DNA of 64,000 bases from Eudorina sp. 2006-703-Eu-15 (Eukaryota > Chlorophyta > Chlorophyceae > Chlamydomonadales > Volvocaceae), in NCBI GenBank assembly GCA_003117195.1, contig BDSI01000015.1:48501-112500 (forward strand), written 5' to 3'. The translations under genes and the position numbers were made by a program. Each line of letters opens with the position of its first letter. The stretch's first letter is position 1. This document shows positions 1 to 11,253 of this stretch, in pieces. The notes under the pieces are model-generated. The model did no database searches and was not told the origin of the DNA. It was given only the letters and a program-made list of their open reading frames with translations.

Positions 1-3000
1 ACCCAAAATCTCCAAAAACGACTGATATCAATGAGGATCGACCCCAGGCCGGAGATATCCGGGGGTGTGTCGACCTACCAAGTTTCTGTCAACGGAAAGA
101 TACGTGGCTATCTTGCTGCATCAAAACTTCTTATATTGCCACTTCCTGCGGGGAAAAAGTATCTAAAATTTTCCAAGTTTTTGGGCCGAATATATATTCA
201 TATCTTAAGATAGCCACCCTGACCCGTAGTACGTAACAAAGTGCGCGATACGGGCCTAGGCCCGAGGAGTATCCTACAGCGTCCATCCCGTCGCTGCAAA
301 CACGGATAGATGTGACTGCCCAACAGGCAGGGGGCACCGCTCCTGAATGAATGAATGAATGAAATTATGAATGAACGTTACAGCGGACCCCAAAGGGATC
401 GCTCATGTCGAAGCCACCGTCGAACCCACTGTCGAAGCCACCGGGTCCGGTGCGTCTTGCGTGTGTGCTTTCCGCATGCTCGTACCACGTCGTACAAGGT
501 CGTACCTGGGACTGACCACCGAACCAGACACCCAACGGGTCAGGAGGGAAGCAACAGGGCCGCGATGACAGGCGCGCACGCACGCACCACGCAGGAGTGT
601 ACGATGACGCCTGTGCGTCATCTACGGCATGCAGAATCCGTGAGATTCTGATGCTGGGTGGCCGCAGCATTGACAACGCAGCAGATAATCGTTTTCATGA
701 GAATTTGCCTTACCGCTTGTAGTAATAAGATGGAAGGTGTGCTTGCTTCCATGGGAGGAGGCGAGCCTAGTTACTGACTGGATTACCTGCCACGGGACAG
801 TATGTATGGCAGATGTCGCAGTGGCAACCTGTCAGTACTCACGATATGAACTCGCGAAATTACTCTTTCAGTCGCGCTCTCCGTTCACTCGCAACCGTCG
901 TACTCTCTGTCAGCCGAAGACGCTTTCGGCAAATATACAGAAAAACCTTGGGTTTCTTTCGTTTCACTCAGAAAACCTACAGCGGTTCGGTACATGGTAC
1001 ATGCCCCTGCAAGTCGGTCGCCTTCAAGTATGGATGGGCTTTCGGCCGCCCCAGCGGTCCAATGAGTCCGAACCTTGAAAATCACCACGAACCGTGTCCT
1101 GTCCGTCCCGCGCGCCGTACAACGGTAACCCTTAATACCATTACCTCTGACACGTAAGCGTTAGAAATCACAAAACTCATGTCTGTCAGTGTGTGCTGGT
1201 TTGTTCCTTTCCTGTCGGTCAGCCGCACTGGGGTCGGGGTCGGGGTCGCTCCTCCGACGGGCGCGTCGATAAGCCCTCGCAGCGACCGCCTCGGGGGGAG
1301 GGGGGCCCGCCGCGGTGTCGCTTAGCTCGCAGCCCTGCGCGGCCCTGCGCCCCGACCCGGCCCCGCATGACCCGGCAACGCGGCCCCCAGCGCAACCGCT
1401 CCTGAGCGACGTGCTGGTCCTCTGGGTCCCGGCGGGTACGCAGCCACATTCTTACGTTCGTTTTGTGGTTGTCAAAGTGATCCGAGATCGGCCGTTGCTG
1501 CGGAGCAAATCTTGTCGTTCAGGCTCTCTGCATTTCTTGCCAACCTGAAGATGTGGGAGCTCACGCAGGATACTCACTGACTCATGTCGCTTATGCCGGT
1601 CCTCGCCAGCTTGTTCGGACGCCACTTGCCTCACCTCCATCAAGGCCAGTCACTTCAGCCCGATTACCAGGACAACGCAGCTGAATGAACGACGCAGGAG
1701 CGCGAGAAACACCGTACCAGATCGCGGGGCCGCAAACACTGCCTGACCAAGGAATGCATACCGCGCCATACCGCATCTGACTTACTCGATCACAGTAAAA
1801 ATATGTTGAAACAATACCGAAAGCACCCAAGCAGCAACGCGCCGCAAGCGTTATCCGGCGTTTTGTCGGCGGTATCGGCCAAGGAACTTATATACCTTTT
1901 AAAATCATATTGTAGATGGCATTCTTTGGTAAATATTTATCCTTGAGCAAAGAATTGGAATCGACATGAAACCAACTTCCAGAGTCGCGAACGGGAGGAA
2001 AGTCAGGATGCGGGCAAGCCACCAATGCTGTCACTAATAAAATGCTTACGATACATATATATATTTTAGCATGTACTTGTGGCATAACCTCGTCAGGTTT
2101 TCAGCATCAAGGATCACATCGGAACGGCAGCTTGAAGGGACCTGAAGGAGGCGGCGACGTTTTCATATTTATGTATGCAATGTTTCTAACTTGCAGAATT
2201 GTAGCTTAACCTCGCTGTAGGAGTCCTAACAGAAAGAACTGTACTTGCGATGGGAGGTTCCACCCTGTTTCACCGGTTGCTCGGCCCTGCTCGGCCGGCC
2301 GAGCGCGGCCGGGAGATCCCAGATCGGAGTTGGTGCATTCACATGCTACAGGGTCGGGCCCTGTCGTAAAACTATTGATATTTCGATATAAATTGTGGGA
2401 ACGATACTTTCCGTCTGGGGGACTTCAGCCCACATTTACCCGTTCTGTATGTATTTGAGCACTACGTGCGGCTCTGTGCGTCTTGCAGATACGTCGATTG
2501 CCAAAGCGGGGTGATACCGCCCCTCGAAGCCGTCGCCACAGTAAGACTACCTGGTAAGTGCTGTGCCCGTGGTGGCAAATTTATGCTTGGAGCACGATGG
2601 CCATCATGCAGAGGGGCCCCACGCTCGCTGTGATATGGTGATGACGTACGATATGATGGCCATCACAGTAAAACTCGTTTATTTATTTATGTATTTGTAA
2701 TGAGCCAATAAGGGCGCCTTCCGCTGACTTATACGAAGACACGCAGATAGGGCTCTTTGATGCTTCACCTGATGAATTTATTGTTACCAATGTTTCCCTT
2801 AATGAGTGAGGTTGATTGTGCTACTGTGCGCCCGCGATGTCGTAAAGTCTGCGACGTTCTCCGACACCACCAACATGTATAGAGATTGTCACTGCCAGCA
2901 ACACCGGCAACAATTTAAAATGAATATAATCTCCCACGCTTTCCCACCATTCTCAGTGGTATTGGGGGACTAACCGAATCTCATATCCTCTCCGCTGCAA

Positions 3001-3081
3001 CCCCTCCGGTGTTGCGGGCGTTCTTCATGTGCAGGAGCGCACACAAGACGACGCTGATTCCAGATAACGACGCGCGTCAAG
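1..3081. other. Array spacer and presumptive upstream region of G1, no gene seen
   Basis: Open frames here are short, overlap on both strands and show no recognisable domain. The stretch holds a (GAAT)n run near 345-362, the TIR-like motif GTTACAGCGGACCCC at about 376-390, and the intact insertion site ACT (2238-2240) used by the transposon in the next unit. An AT-rich stretch near 2915-2935, before G1, is a possible but unproven promoter region. The same spacer recurs ahead of the other complete array genes. Confidence 0.6.
369..400 (+). repeat. 32-nt dispersed repeat, exact inverted copy at 56624-56655
   Basis: A 32-nt segment with core ACGTTACAGCGGACCCC in each array spacer is the exact reverse complement of 56624-56655, inside G6 intron 1. 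A shorter version ending in the same core lies at 53614-53640. The core also forms the ends of a small inverted-repeat element at 59763-59875, so it looks like the terminus of a non-autonomous transposon family. Confidence 0.75.
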
Positions 3082-6000
3082 ATGCGGCTTTCGAGCGGGA
3101 GCACGCTGGTCCTGTGTTTCGCTGCCGTCATGGCACTACTGGTTCCCACAGCCTCGGCGTTGTGCAGGAAGCCTATGCGCGGGGCGACTCTTGCCGAGCC
3201 CCCTGTCGTGGTCTGGGGCTCCGAAACCATGTGAGTCACTGGGCTATGCACATTGGTCGTCTGCCGTACATGACTGTGCAGAGATGCACTCGAGTGTGTT
3301 TTCGCTGGATGGCTAAAAGCTGATCCGTGGTGGGTCGCAGTCAACCCTTGATGAGTAATGTTCCGTACACCCACCCATACCTGCTTGCTGGCACATGCAG
3401 GATCGGGTTCGGCAGCGGTTTCCGTGAGAGCCAGGGTGCCAAGCCCGGAGTGGAGGGCCCGTGGCTGGGCCCCTTGGTAACGGCCCTGATGCTGACGCTG
3501 ATTTCGCGCTGGATGTTTCTCCACCGTCCCGCCAAGCCGTCCACCCTCTACTGGCTGGTCACATTCTACCCTTTTGCCACCGCCATTGTGGAGCTCATCC
3601 GGGTCAATTTCGACTCATCCCGCTTCGGTTTTCTGACGGCCGCTTGGCACAACCTGCCCGAGTACGGCATGCTGTTGTACATGTTGCAGAGCAAAAAGAA
3701 CGCCGACAAGGTTAGCAAGCCTGTCGCATCACAAAATTTCAGCTAGCCGTCATCCTTCTTGCACCCATGGCTGTTTGGTTGTCGTGCATTGCTTCGAAGA
3801 GTGGCATCCCTTGCGAAGCGCGACTGCCAGTCCTTGCTGTTCCCCGCCTCTTACCCCGACCCTGCTCGCAGTACTTTCCCCTGGTGCTGCTGTGGGAGTG
3901 GGTCCTGCACGTCTGGATCATGTTCGTGCCCTCCCTCAACGGCATCATGCGCGGCGTCTTCTTCGCGGGCTTCGCCGAGCAGCTCACGGGCATCTGCTGC
4001 GACTTCTTGCTCATGGTTGTATTCACGTACATGTATTTCAGCGCCAAGGTTAAAGGCACTTCGGAGGCTCAGGGCACGACCAACGTAGCAACCGAGGATC
4101 CCACCAAGTCCCTCAAGGTGCGGCGCTCCCCGTGGCTGCATACCGCTTGCGGTTATCCTGGCGTGCTGGTGGGGACTAACCGCAGCGTGCGTCGCCCTTA
4201 CATCCCCGCCTGGCCTGCCTGCCCCTGACGATCCCCCACCATATGGCCCCATATCCCCCATCCAGACGGCCTACCTGTACGCCATGTTGGGAGCCTACTG
4301 CCACATGCTGGAGATCGGGCCGCTGGGTGAGGACGCAGCAGAGGATGGAATTGGTTGGGACGGGATTAGGGCCCCAAAACCACTGGGCAGGGATAATAGG
4401 TCAGGGCTGTGATGGGCGACGAGCTGTGTGGTCACCTCTACGACACCTTGGTTGGAGCAGGTACAAATGAGCAGTTACAAATAATTTCACATTATTTCCG
4501 GAGGCTGACGTCAACAACGCTTCCGTTCCGCTCTGCTTGTCCCTTTGCGCAGTGGTCATGCTGAGCGGCATCGCACCCCGTCCCTACCTGCCCGTCTGCA
4601 TCATCGTGGCCTTCACGTCGCCCATCACCATGTACCTGTACGGCAAGTTCATCCAGGAGTACACGTCCGGCGCAGCTGCCTCCATCTCCGAGACCAAGGA
4701 CGCCGTGAAGGGCAGTACGACACGGAAGCTTTTGGCGCTCGGTATCGTGCTGGGCCTCTCGTTCATCCTCAGCCCTGCACTCGTGCCGTACTGCCCGGGG
4801 ACCGCCCCCGTGAAGCCCGGGGCATTGAACGCCACTGATGCCACCTGCACCTCCCTGCTTCCGACGCCCGCCGCGGCCCCTGCCATGTGCCTGTCCAAAT
4901 CCAAGCTGACCGGTACGACAACCGTGTGGCCCAAGCCCGGCAAGGAGCAGGCCGTGATGGACATGGTGGCCACCATGCCCGGACCGATTCGCTTGGAGGA
5001 CGGGTCGCTCGGGTACGACATTGCATACGGCCGTGACCACGAGGGCCGCTTTGTGGTCAAGTTCTTCGAGTCCTGGAGCTCCATCACCTCCCTCTACCGC
5101 CACATCTACACGAGCCCCACGGTCAACCGAGTGTTCCGCAGTCCCGAGTTCGCTGCGCTGGTGGAGAAGCAGCTGCTCGAGGGCCCCTTCGAGGTGAGCG
5201 GCTGTGGGCGCTAAGACGCGCTCTGCGTTCTTTTACCAGAGTCCGGCTGTCCGGGTCTCCGGGATACAGCACCTGTACGTCCGACTTTCTGTAATGACAA
5301 TTGCCTTTAAGGATAAAGCCTTTAAGGATGAAAGATGTTATAGCGGACCCCGCGGGTCATCGGTGACAACGGCGACAGCCGAGGCTTTCTCATCATACAC
5401 TGCACCGAACTTGCGCCACAATGGCGCACCGGACAGGCTCCACAAATGCACCGAAACACTCCCCGGGCCCACACTACCAGGAAACCACCCCGTTCCTGAG
5501 ATCCAACCCCGGCTAGGGATGAAGCCCGCTCAGGGGGATTAAGCCACCAGGGCGCCCTTAATATACTGCCTTATTATATGTATGAGCAATAAGTTATGGA
5601 CATGGGGACGTGTACGGATGTGTGTCCTTCATTTTTTCCCGCTGACCCTCATCGTACCGCGCAGGCCGCCGTCCCCTGCACCGAGGCCCAGTCTGAGGCG
5701 GTGCCCGTCACCCTGCCCTTCTCCACCATCGTTGATGCCCCGGTGGACTGCCTGTGGGCCAAGTTCGACAACTGGTGCGGAGACAGCAGCTGGGTGTCCC
5801 GGTCCAAGGTGGGTGCGCGGCAGCTCTCCAGGGGTAACGGTTGGTACAGGTAAATAAAGTGAGAAGGGAGAGGTGGTACGGCGCCAACCGTAAATCAGCT
5901 CAACCACACCTGTACACGCACCCTTGGTTCCTCGGCACCGCCATATGTATGCCCGTTTCCTTCATGCAAATAAGAGCCCTCATGCCCGCTTACTTCCCTT

Positions 6001-7227
6001 TCCCGTCCCTCCCGCTGCATGCAGGGAGTGGAGTGCTCGCGGCCCACCTCGCCGCTCCGCATCCTGCACTTCAGCTCGCTCGACATGCCCGTCCTGCGCC
6101 AGGCCGCCCCGCTGCCGCCTCCGGAGCAGCCCGAGGGAGGCCACCGCCTCATCTACTACCCGCTGGAAGGTGAGAGGACTCCGCTTGAGGGCTTGTAATC
6201 GATGAACAAGGGGAAGCTCGATCCTTGGTTGGAACAGTCATTACACTGCGGCATGTAAGGCGTCCTCTGGGCTATCATAGTTTGAGTTTGTCGGGCGTCG
6301 TTTGTTTGAGCTCATTTTGCAGCTTGTCGTCAGAGGTAGTTGTGAGGCATGACTCCAAAAGACATGCCTGACGTTTTGTTTGCTGTGGTGTGGGGTCTGT
6401 ATGTAAGATCGGTGTGCACGCTCATCCGCTGCTGTCGCCGTATACTAGGGTCTCCTGTACGACTCTGCCGTATCAGCTTACACATTGAACGTGTGCCTCT
6501 GCTGCTGCGTGCCTCGTTCTCCCCTCCATCACCTCTTTTCAGGTGGATTCATCGGTTCGCTGGGTGAGAGCTACCGGGGTGACCTTACCATCGTACCGGC
6601 TCCCGAGGACCCCACCAAGACACTGCTGACGTACAAGGCCACAATCATCGCCAAGGACGCCTCGAAGACGCAGGAGATGTACGACCAGATCTTCAACGAC
6701 TTCAACAACCACCGGATTCCATTCCTGCGTGAGGTGAGCAGCAGGCAGCAGGGCAGGGGGTGGTGCAGGCAGGGCAGGGGTGATGCAGCAGAGCAGGGGT
6801 GGTGCAGCTTCCCTCGCTGGCAGGACATGACTGCTGCGTGCGCGAGGTAAGAGGAAGCCCGCACGCACGCGAGGCACAACCCCTGCCGTCACGCTCCCTC
6901 TTGGCCTCTCGCTTCCCTGCCTGCCTGATGACGCATGCATGCATGCATGCATGTTGTGCGACTGATCTCCGTCCACTGCTGCACGCTCTGCGCCGTGCAC
7001 TGGTGAAAACGCAATGAAACATTCGTCTGCTGGGGCGGGGCTGCCGCAGATGTGTTCACCTGAATAGCTGAATAATAAAGCTGCTGTGGAGTACGTATGT
7101 AACCTTGCCCACGCATGTTTCCCGCTTGATCGTTTTTTCGTGTCTGCAGTGGGGCCGCAACGTCGGCCAGAATTGCAAGGTAACCGGTTCATGGAAGCCG
7201 CAGCAGATTGCCAGTTCGACCGCGTGA
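3082..7227 (+). CDS. G1: membrane protein with ABM-like and C-terminal SRPBCC domains, intact copy
   Basis: Nine exons join in frame: 3082-3230, 3401-3710, 3872-4117, 4266-4326, 4553-5193, 5665-5808, 6025-6169, 6543-6733 and 7150-7227. They encode 654 residues, and all introns are GT-AG. Residues 1-27 look like a signal peptide ending near ASA-LC. Hydrophobic segments lie at about 72-90, 99-118, 154-172, 181-209, 236-260, 267-289 and 314-335. Residues about 372-465 resemble ABM monooxygenases (dimeric alpha/beta barrel), with PGKEQ, a GSLGYDIAYG strand, FFESW and a following YTSP/NRVF helix. Residues about 480-640 resemble the SRPBCC lipid/polyketide-binding fold, starting STIVDAPVDCLWAKFDNW. 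The start is the first ATG in frame with the signal peptide. Exon boundaries are supported by the same structure in diverged G6. Function is unknown; oxidation or binding of a hydrophobic small molecule at a membrane is a domain-based inference. Confidence 0.85.
5334..5560 (+). repeat. Repeat-derived segment in G1 intron 5
   Basis: It begins with ATGTTATAGCGGACCCCGCG and ends near GCCACCAGGGCGCCCTTA. Related sequence lies at 53614-54075: similar CACCGAAA and CTACCAGG blocks in the middle and an AAGCCYGCTCAGGG...GCCACC block at the end. The left end also matches the reverse complement of the right end of the small element at 59763-59875. All array copies carry it in intron 5; G6 does not. It is probably an old non-autonomous insertion that predates array amplification. 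Confidence 0.55.
6940..6955 (+). repeat. GCAT tetranucleotide run in G1 intron 8
   Basis: Four to five GCAT repeats, self-complementary, follow a block of CAGGGCAGGGG-like imperfect repeats in intron 8 (6734-7149). All array copies have it. Confidence 0.8.
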
Positions 7228-8761
7228 GTCAATAGTTAGTCGATCGGCCCAATGTAAAATAAGAGGATTGACGGTCTTGCTGATGGGATCATGGGCTAGC
7301 CTCAGAAATCCAAAGCCAAACCCCAAATTCGGCGGGCACTGATTAGACGTCATTTTGACAGCAACCTGCGAAGACCGTATCTCTCACACGATACGCATTC
7401 TCTACGCGGCGTGGTGACAGCGAGGCATACATCAGCAACCAGCTGCCGCTGCACGGCAGTACAATGTTCCCTATTGCGCGGTGCGGCAGTTGCGTGGATG
7501 GGCCCCTGTGAGGATGGCACGGATTTTAAGGTGCCGTATCGCGATCTGGTGCCCTCTACCCTGCAGCTCAACAGGCCAAAAGCAAGGCAAGCCTGATGGC
7601 GGCCTACAGAGTCCGTGGTCGCGTGGCGAAGCGAAAATTCAGGAGAAGGCGACCGCGTCATTGGAGTCTGCAGTCGAGTGATGTTGCGTGTCGATGCGTG
7701 CTTTGTGGGTCTCCTGGGGCAGTTCGGGCGGTCAACCAGCGGTCCATGAACGGTCGTTGATAACACACCACGCCATCACACCCATCACCCACCCCTTTAC
7801 GCCCATCAATCAAACCGCCCGGCGCACAGTTCACCTACCGCAGCAAAACACATTACGTGTCTCTCTCCGCTGCCCAAGCTGCCGGCTGCACGCGCTCGCC
7901 ACATGTGTTTGTCGCTCGGCGCCCAGCTCTGAAGGTGAAGGCAAGGGACGAGGGAGAGCGCAGGAGGGACGCGGGAGCGGTGGGCACTAGGCACAGTGGT
8001 GGGACACGTTGGGGTATGACAACAAGAGCAGAAGCAATGAAGCATTCTTGGCGGTGCGCGTCCGGTCGCTGCTTCCTGTCGGCTGCGGCCAGGCGGCATA
8101 ACAAGGACTGACATGCACGATGCACAGGCGCCGCCAGCATCCGAGGATAGGATTCCGGTGACCCACGGTACGGTATGCACACGTGCACACGTGGGCCTAC
8201 CACTACAACGCGCTTCGCGTCCTTGTCCAGCATGAAAGGCTGATGCGTACCGTGTCACCATCCACATATGATTCCATCTCCAGTGTGCGCAGCTGCGCAC
8301 GTAGGCCCTAGCGCCCCGCCCCCCGGTAGCGGCTACCGGGTACGCCACCAGGTGTGACCACTCGCGACGAAGCTGGTAACATAGCAGCTCTGTGGACGTA
8401 GTTTTGATCTTTCCATGATTATGCCTAGAAGACAAAACATTCCCGCGAAGAGAGCAACAGAAGGTGCGTTTCGCGCCACCATTGGAAACGTTCGCGCACT
8501 GCTAGAGCCTGTCAGCTATTTTCACAGCAACCTCTGCACACGAACAAGTTTCTGCTAGGCGCACGGAGACTAAGGAACGTGCGAAAGCGTTCGGTACTGT
8601 GTACTGCGCCTGTTCACTATGTGTGGTCCAAACGTAAAGCACCTTTGCAATAAGTAATAAAGGTATGATTTGGGTTCAATAGTCATGTCCGGAACTATAC
8701 ATGACAGGCGGATAGGGCGCATCATCGGCTATGTACTGCCGAAACAAGGGTAGATCGCCGT
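7228..8761. other. Intergenic region downstream of G1, no gene seen
   Basis: About 25 bases after the G1 stop lies AATGTAAAATAAGA. It contains TGTAA, the green-algal polyadenylation signal, but also an AATAAA-like stretch, so it is weak evidence. The rest has only overlapping frames without domains. Bases 7760-8982 are specific to the long-spacer form of the array unit. Palindromes lie at 8285-8300 (16 bp, perfect) and 8322-8340 (9-bp arms). Confidence 0.6.
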
Positions 8762-8982
8762 ACCCAAAATCTCCAAAAACGACTGATATCAATGAGGATC
8801 GACCCCAGGCCGGAGATATCCGGGGGTGTGTCGACCTACCAAGTTTCTGTCAACGGAAAGATACGTGGCTATCTTGCTGCATCAAAACTTCTTATATTGC
8901 CACTTCCTGCGGGGAAAAAGTATCTAAAATTTTCCAAGTTTTTGGGCCGAATATATATTCATATCTTAAGATAGCCACCCTG
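7760..8982 (+). repeat. Long-spacer-specific segment (between units 1 and 2 only)
   Basis: After the shared sequence ending GGTCGTTG (7759), units 1 and 2 are joined by 1223 bp before the shared ACCCGTAGTACG. The unit 2/3 and 3/4 junctions instead have about 143 bp of unrelated sequence (37948-38090, 45587-45726). Bases 8762-8982 match bases 1-221, so the preceding unit junction had the same form. No terminal repeats or target duplication are seen at either edge. Confidence 0.8.
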
Positions 8983-10999
8983 ACCCGTAGTACGTAACAA
9001 AGTGCGCGATACGGGCCTAGGCCCGAGGAGTATCCTACAGCGTCCATCCCGTCGCTGCAAACACGGATAGATGTGACTGCCCAACAGGCAGGGGGCACCG
9101 CTCCTGAATGAATGAATGAATGAAATTATGAATGAACGTTACAGCGGACCCCAAAGGGATCGCTCATGTCGAAGCCACCGTCGAACCCACTGTCGAAGCC
9201 ACCGGGTCCGGTGCGTCTTGCGTGTGTGCTTTCCGCATGCTCGTACCACGTCGTACAAGGTCGTACCTGGGACTGACCACCGAACCAGACACCCAACGGG
9301 TCAGGAGGGAAGCAACAGGGCCGCGATGACAGGCGCGCACGCACGCACCACGCAGGAGTGTACGATGACGCCTGTGCGTCATCTACGGCATGCAGAATCC
9401 GTGAGATTCTGATGCTGGGTGGCCGCAGCATTGACAACGCAGCAGATAATCGTTTTCATGAGAATTTGCCTTACCGCTTGTAGTAATAAGATGGAAGGTG
9501 TGCTTGCTTCCATGGGAGGAGGCGAGCCTAGTTACTGACTGGATTACCTGCCACGGGACAGTATGTATGGCAGATGTCGCAGTGGCAACCTGTCAGTACT
9601 CACGATATGAACTCGCGAAATTACTCTTTCAGTCGCGCTCTCCGTTCACTCGCAACCGTCGTACTCTCTGTCAGCCGAAGACGCTTTCGGCAAATATACA
9701 GAAAAACCTTGGGTTTCTTTCGTTTCACTCAGAAAACCTACAGCGGTTCGGTACATGGTACATGCCCCTGCAAGTCGGTCGCCTTCAAGTATGGATGGGC
9801 TTTCGGCCGCCCCAGCGGTCCAATGAGTCCGAACCTTGAAAATCACCACGAACCGTGTCCTGTCCGTCCCGCGCGCCGTACAACGGTAACCCTTAATACC
9901 ATTACCTCTGACACGTAAGCGTTAGAAATCACAAAACTCATGTCTGTCAGTGTGTGCTGGTTTGTTCCTTTCCTGTCGGTCAGCCGCACTGGGGTCGGGG
10001 TCGGGGTCGCTCCTCCGACGGGCGCGTCGATAAGCCCTCGCAGCGACCGCCTCGGGGGGGAGGGGGGCCCGCCGCGGTGTCGCTTAGCTCGCAGCCCTGC
10101 GCGGCCCTGCGCCCCGACCCGGCCCCGCATGACCCGGCAACGCGGCCCCCAGCGCAACCGCTCCTGAGCGACGTGCTGGTCCTCTGGGTCCCGGCGGGTA
10201 CGCAGCCACATTCTTACGTTCGTTTTGTGGTTGTCAAAGTGATCCGAGATCGGCCGTTGCTGCGGAGCAAATCTTGTCGTTCAGGCTCTCTGCATTTCTT
10301 GCCAACCTGAAGATGTGGGAGCTCACGCAGGATACTCACTGACTCATGTCGCTTATGCCGGTCCTCGCCAGCTTGTTCGGACGCCACTTGCCTCACCTCC
10401 ATCAAGGCCAGTCACTTCAGCCCGATTACCAGGACAACGCAGCTGAATGAACGACGCAGGAGCGCGAGAAACACCGTACCAGATCGCGGGGCCGCAAACA
10501 CTGCCTGACCAAGGAATGCATACCGCGCCATACCGCATCTGACTTACTCGATCACAGTAAAAATATGTTGAAACAATACCGAAAGCACCCAAGCAGCAAC
10601 GCGCCGCAAGCGTTATCCGGCGTTTTGTCGGCGGTATCGGCCAAGGAACTTATATACCTTTTAAAATCATATTGTAGATGGCATTCTTTGGTAAATATTT
10701 ATCCTTGAGCAAAGAATTGGAATCGACATGAAACCAACTTCCAGAGTCGCGAACGGGAGGAAAGTCAGGATGCGGGCAAGCCACCAATGCTGTCACTAAT
10801 AAAATGCTTACGATACATATATATATTTTAGCATGTACTTGTGGCATAACCTCGTCAGGTTTTCAGCATCAAGGATCACATCGGAACGGCAGCTTGAAGG
10901 GACCTGAAGGAGGCGGCGACGTTTTCATATTTATGTATGCAATGTTTCTAACTTGCAGAATTGTAGCTTAACCTCGCTGTAGGAGTCCTAACAGAAAGA

Positions 11000-11002
11000 A
11001 CT
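11000..11002. repeat. Left target-site duplication ACT
   Basis: ACT directly precedes the left inverted repeat and is repeated after the right one at 20163-20165. Empty sites with a single ACT occur at 2238-2240, 40105-40107 and 47728-47730 in otherwise identical flanking sequence. Confidence 0.95.
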
Positions 11003-11035
11003 AGAGTCTTTAGGAAACCTCCTTCATCAAATTTG
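11003..11035 (+). repeat. Left terminal inverted repeat, 33 bp
   Basis: It begins AGAGTCTTTAGGAAACC and is the exact reverse complement of 20130-20162. The internal motif TTTAGGAAAC recurs just inside the element at 11061-11070. Confidence 0.97.
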
Positions 11036-11253
11036 TAAATATGATGAGCCGGGTACAGATTTTAGGAAACGCACACATTTGCACCGGTAACTTTGATGAA
11101 TCCGCTATACATCTCGGAGGCTGCTGCGCCCTTTCCCTCAAAGTTAGTCGCCTTGCCGTACGACCCGAATTTGCAAATCATAACAAATGTGAATAAAATA
11201 ATAAATCCTCGTATCTTTTCTTACAAGTTAGACACTGCAAAACTGTCTGCTCT

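Larger units (their letters stand above)
1..8761 (+). repeat. Tandem array unit 1 (spacer, G1, long spacer)
   Basis: The sequence from base 1 reappears from base 8762, giving a period of 8761 bp that is essentially identical over about 2.2 kb until the transposon insertion. The gene part reappears at 20166, 32431, 40108 and 47731. Identity extends through introns and spacers, not only exons, so the units are recent duplicates or are homogenised by gene conversion. Confidence 0.95.

Noticed and set aside
2970..3524. 184-codon minus-strand open frame opposite exons 1-2 of G1 (also in G2 and G5)
   Set aside because: It is the antisense shadow of real exons, has no domain, spans intron 1 and is broken in G3 and G4.
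4492..5103. 203-codon minus-strand frame opposite exon 5 of the array gene
   Set aside because: Shadow of the ABM-like exon. The plus strand has splice-consistent coding sequence conserved in G6.
7806..8435. 209-codon minus-strand open frame downstream of G1
   Set aside because: Composition is that of random GC-rich sequence (Cys/Arg/His-rich) with no domain, and it is absent from the other array spacers.
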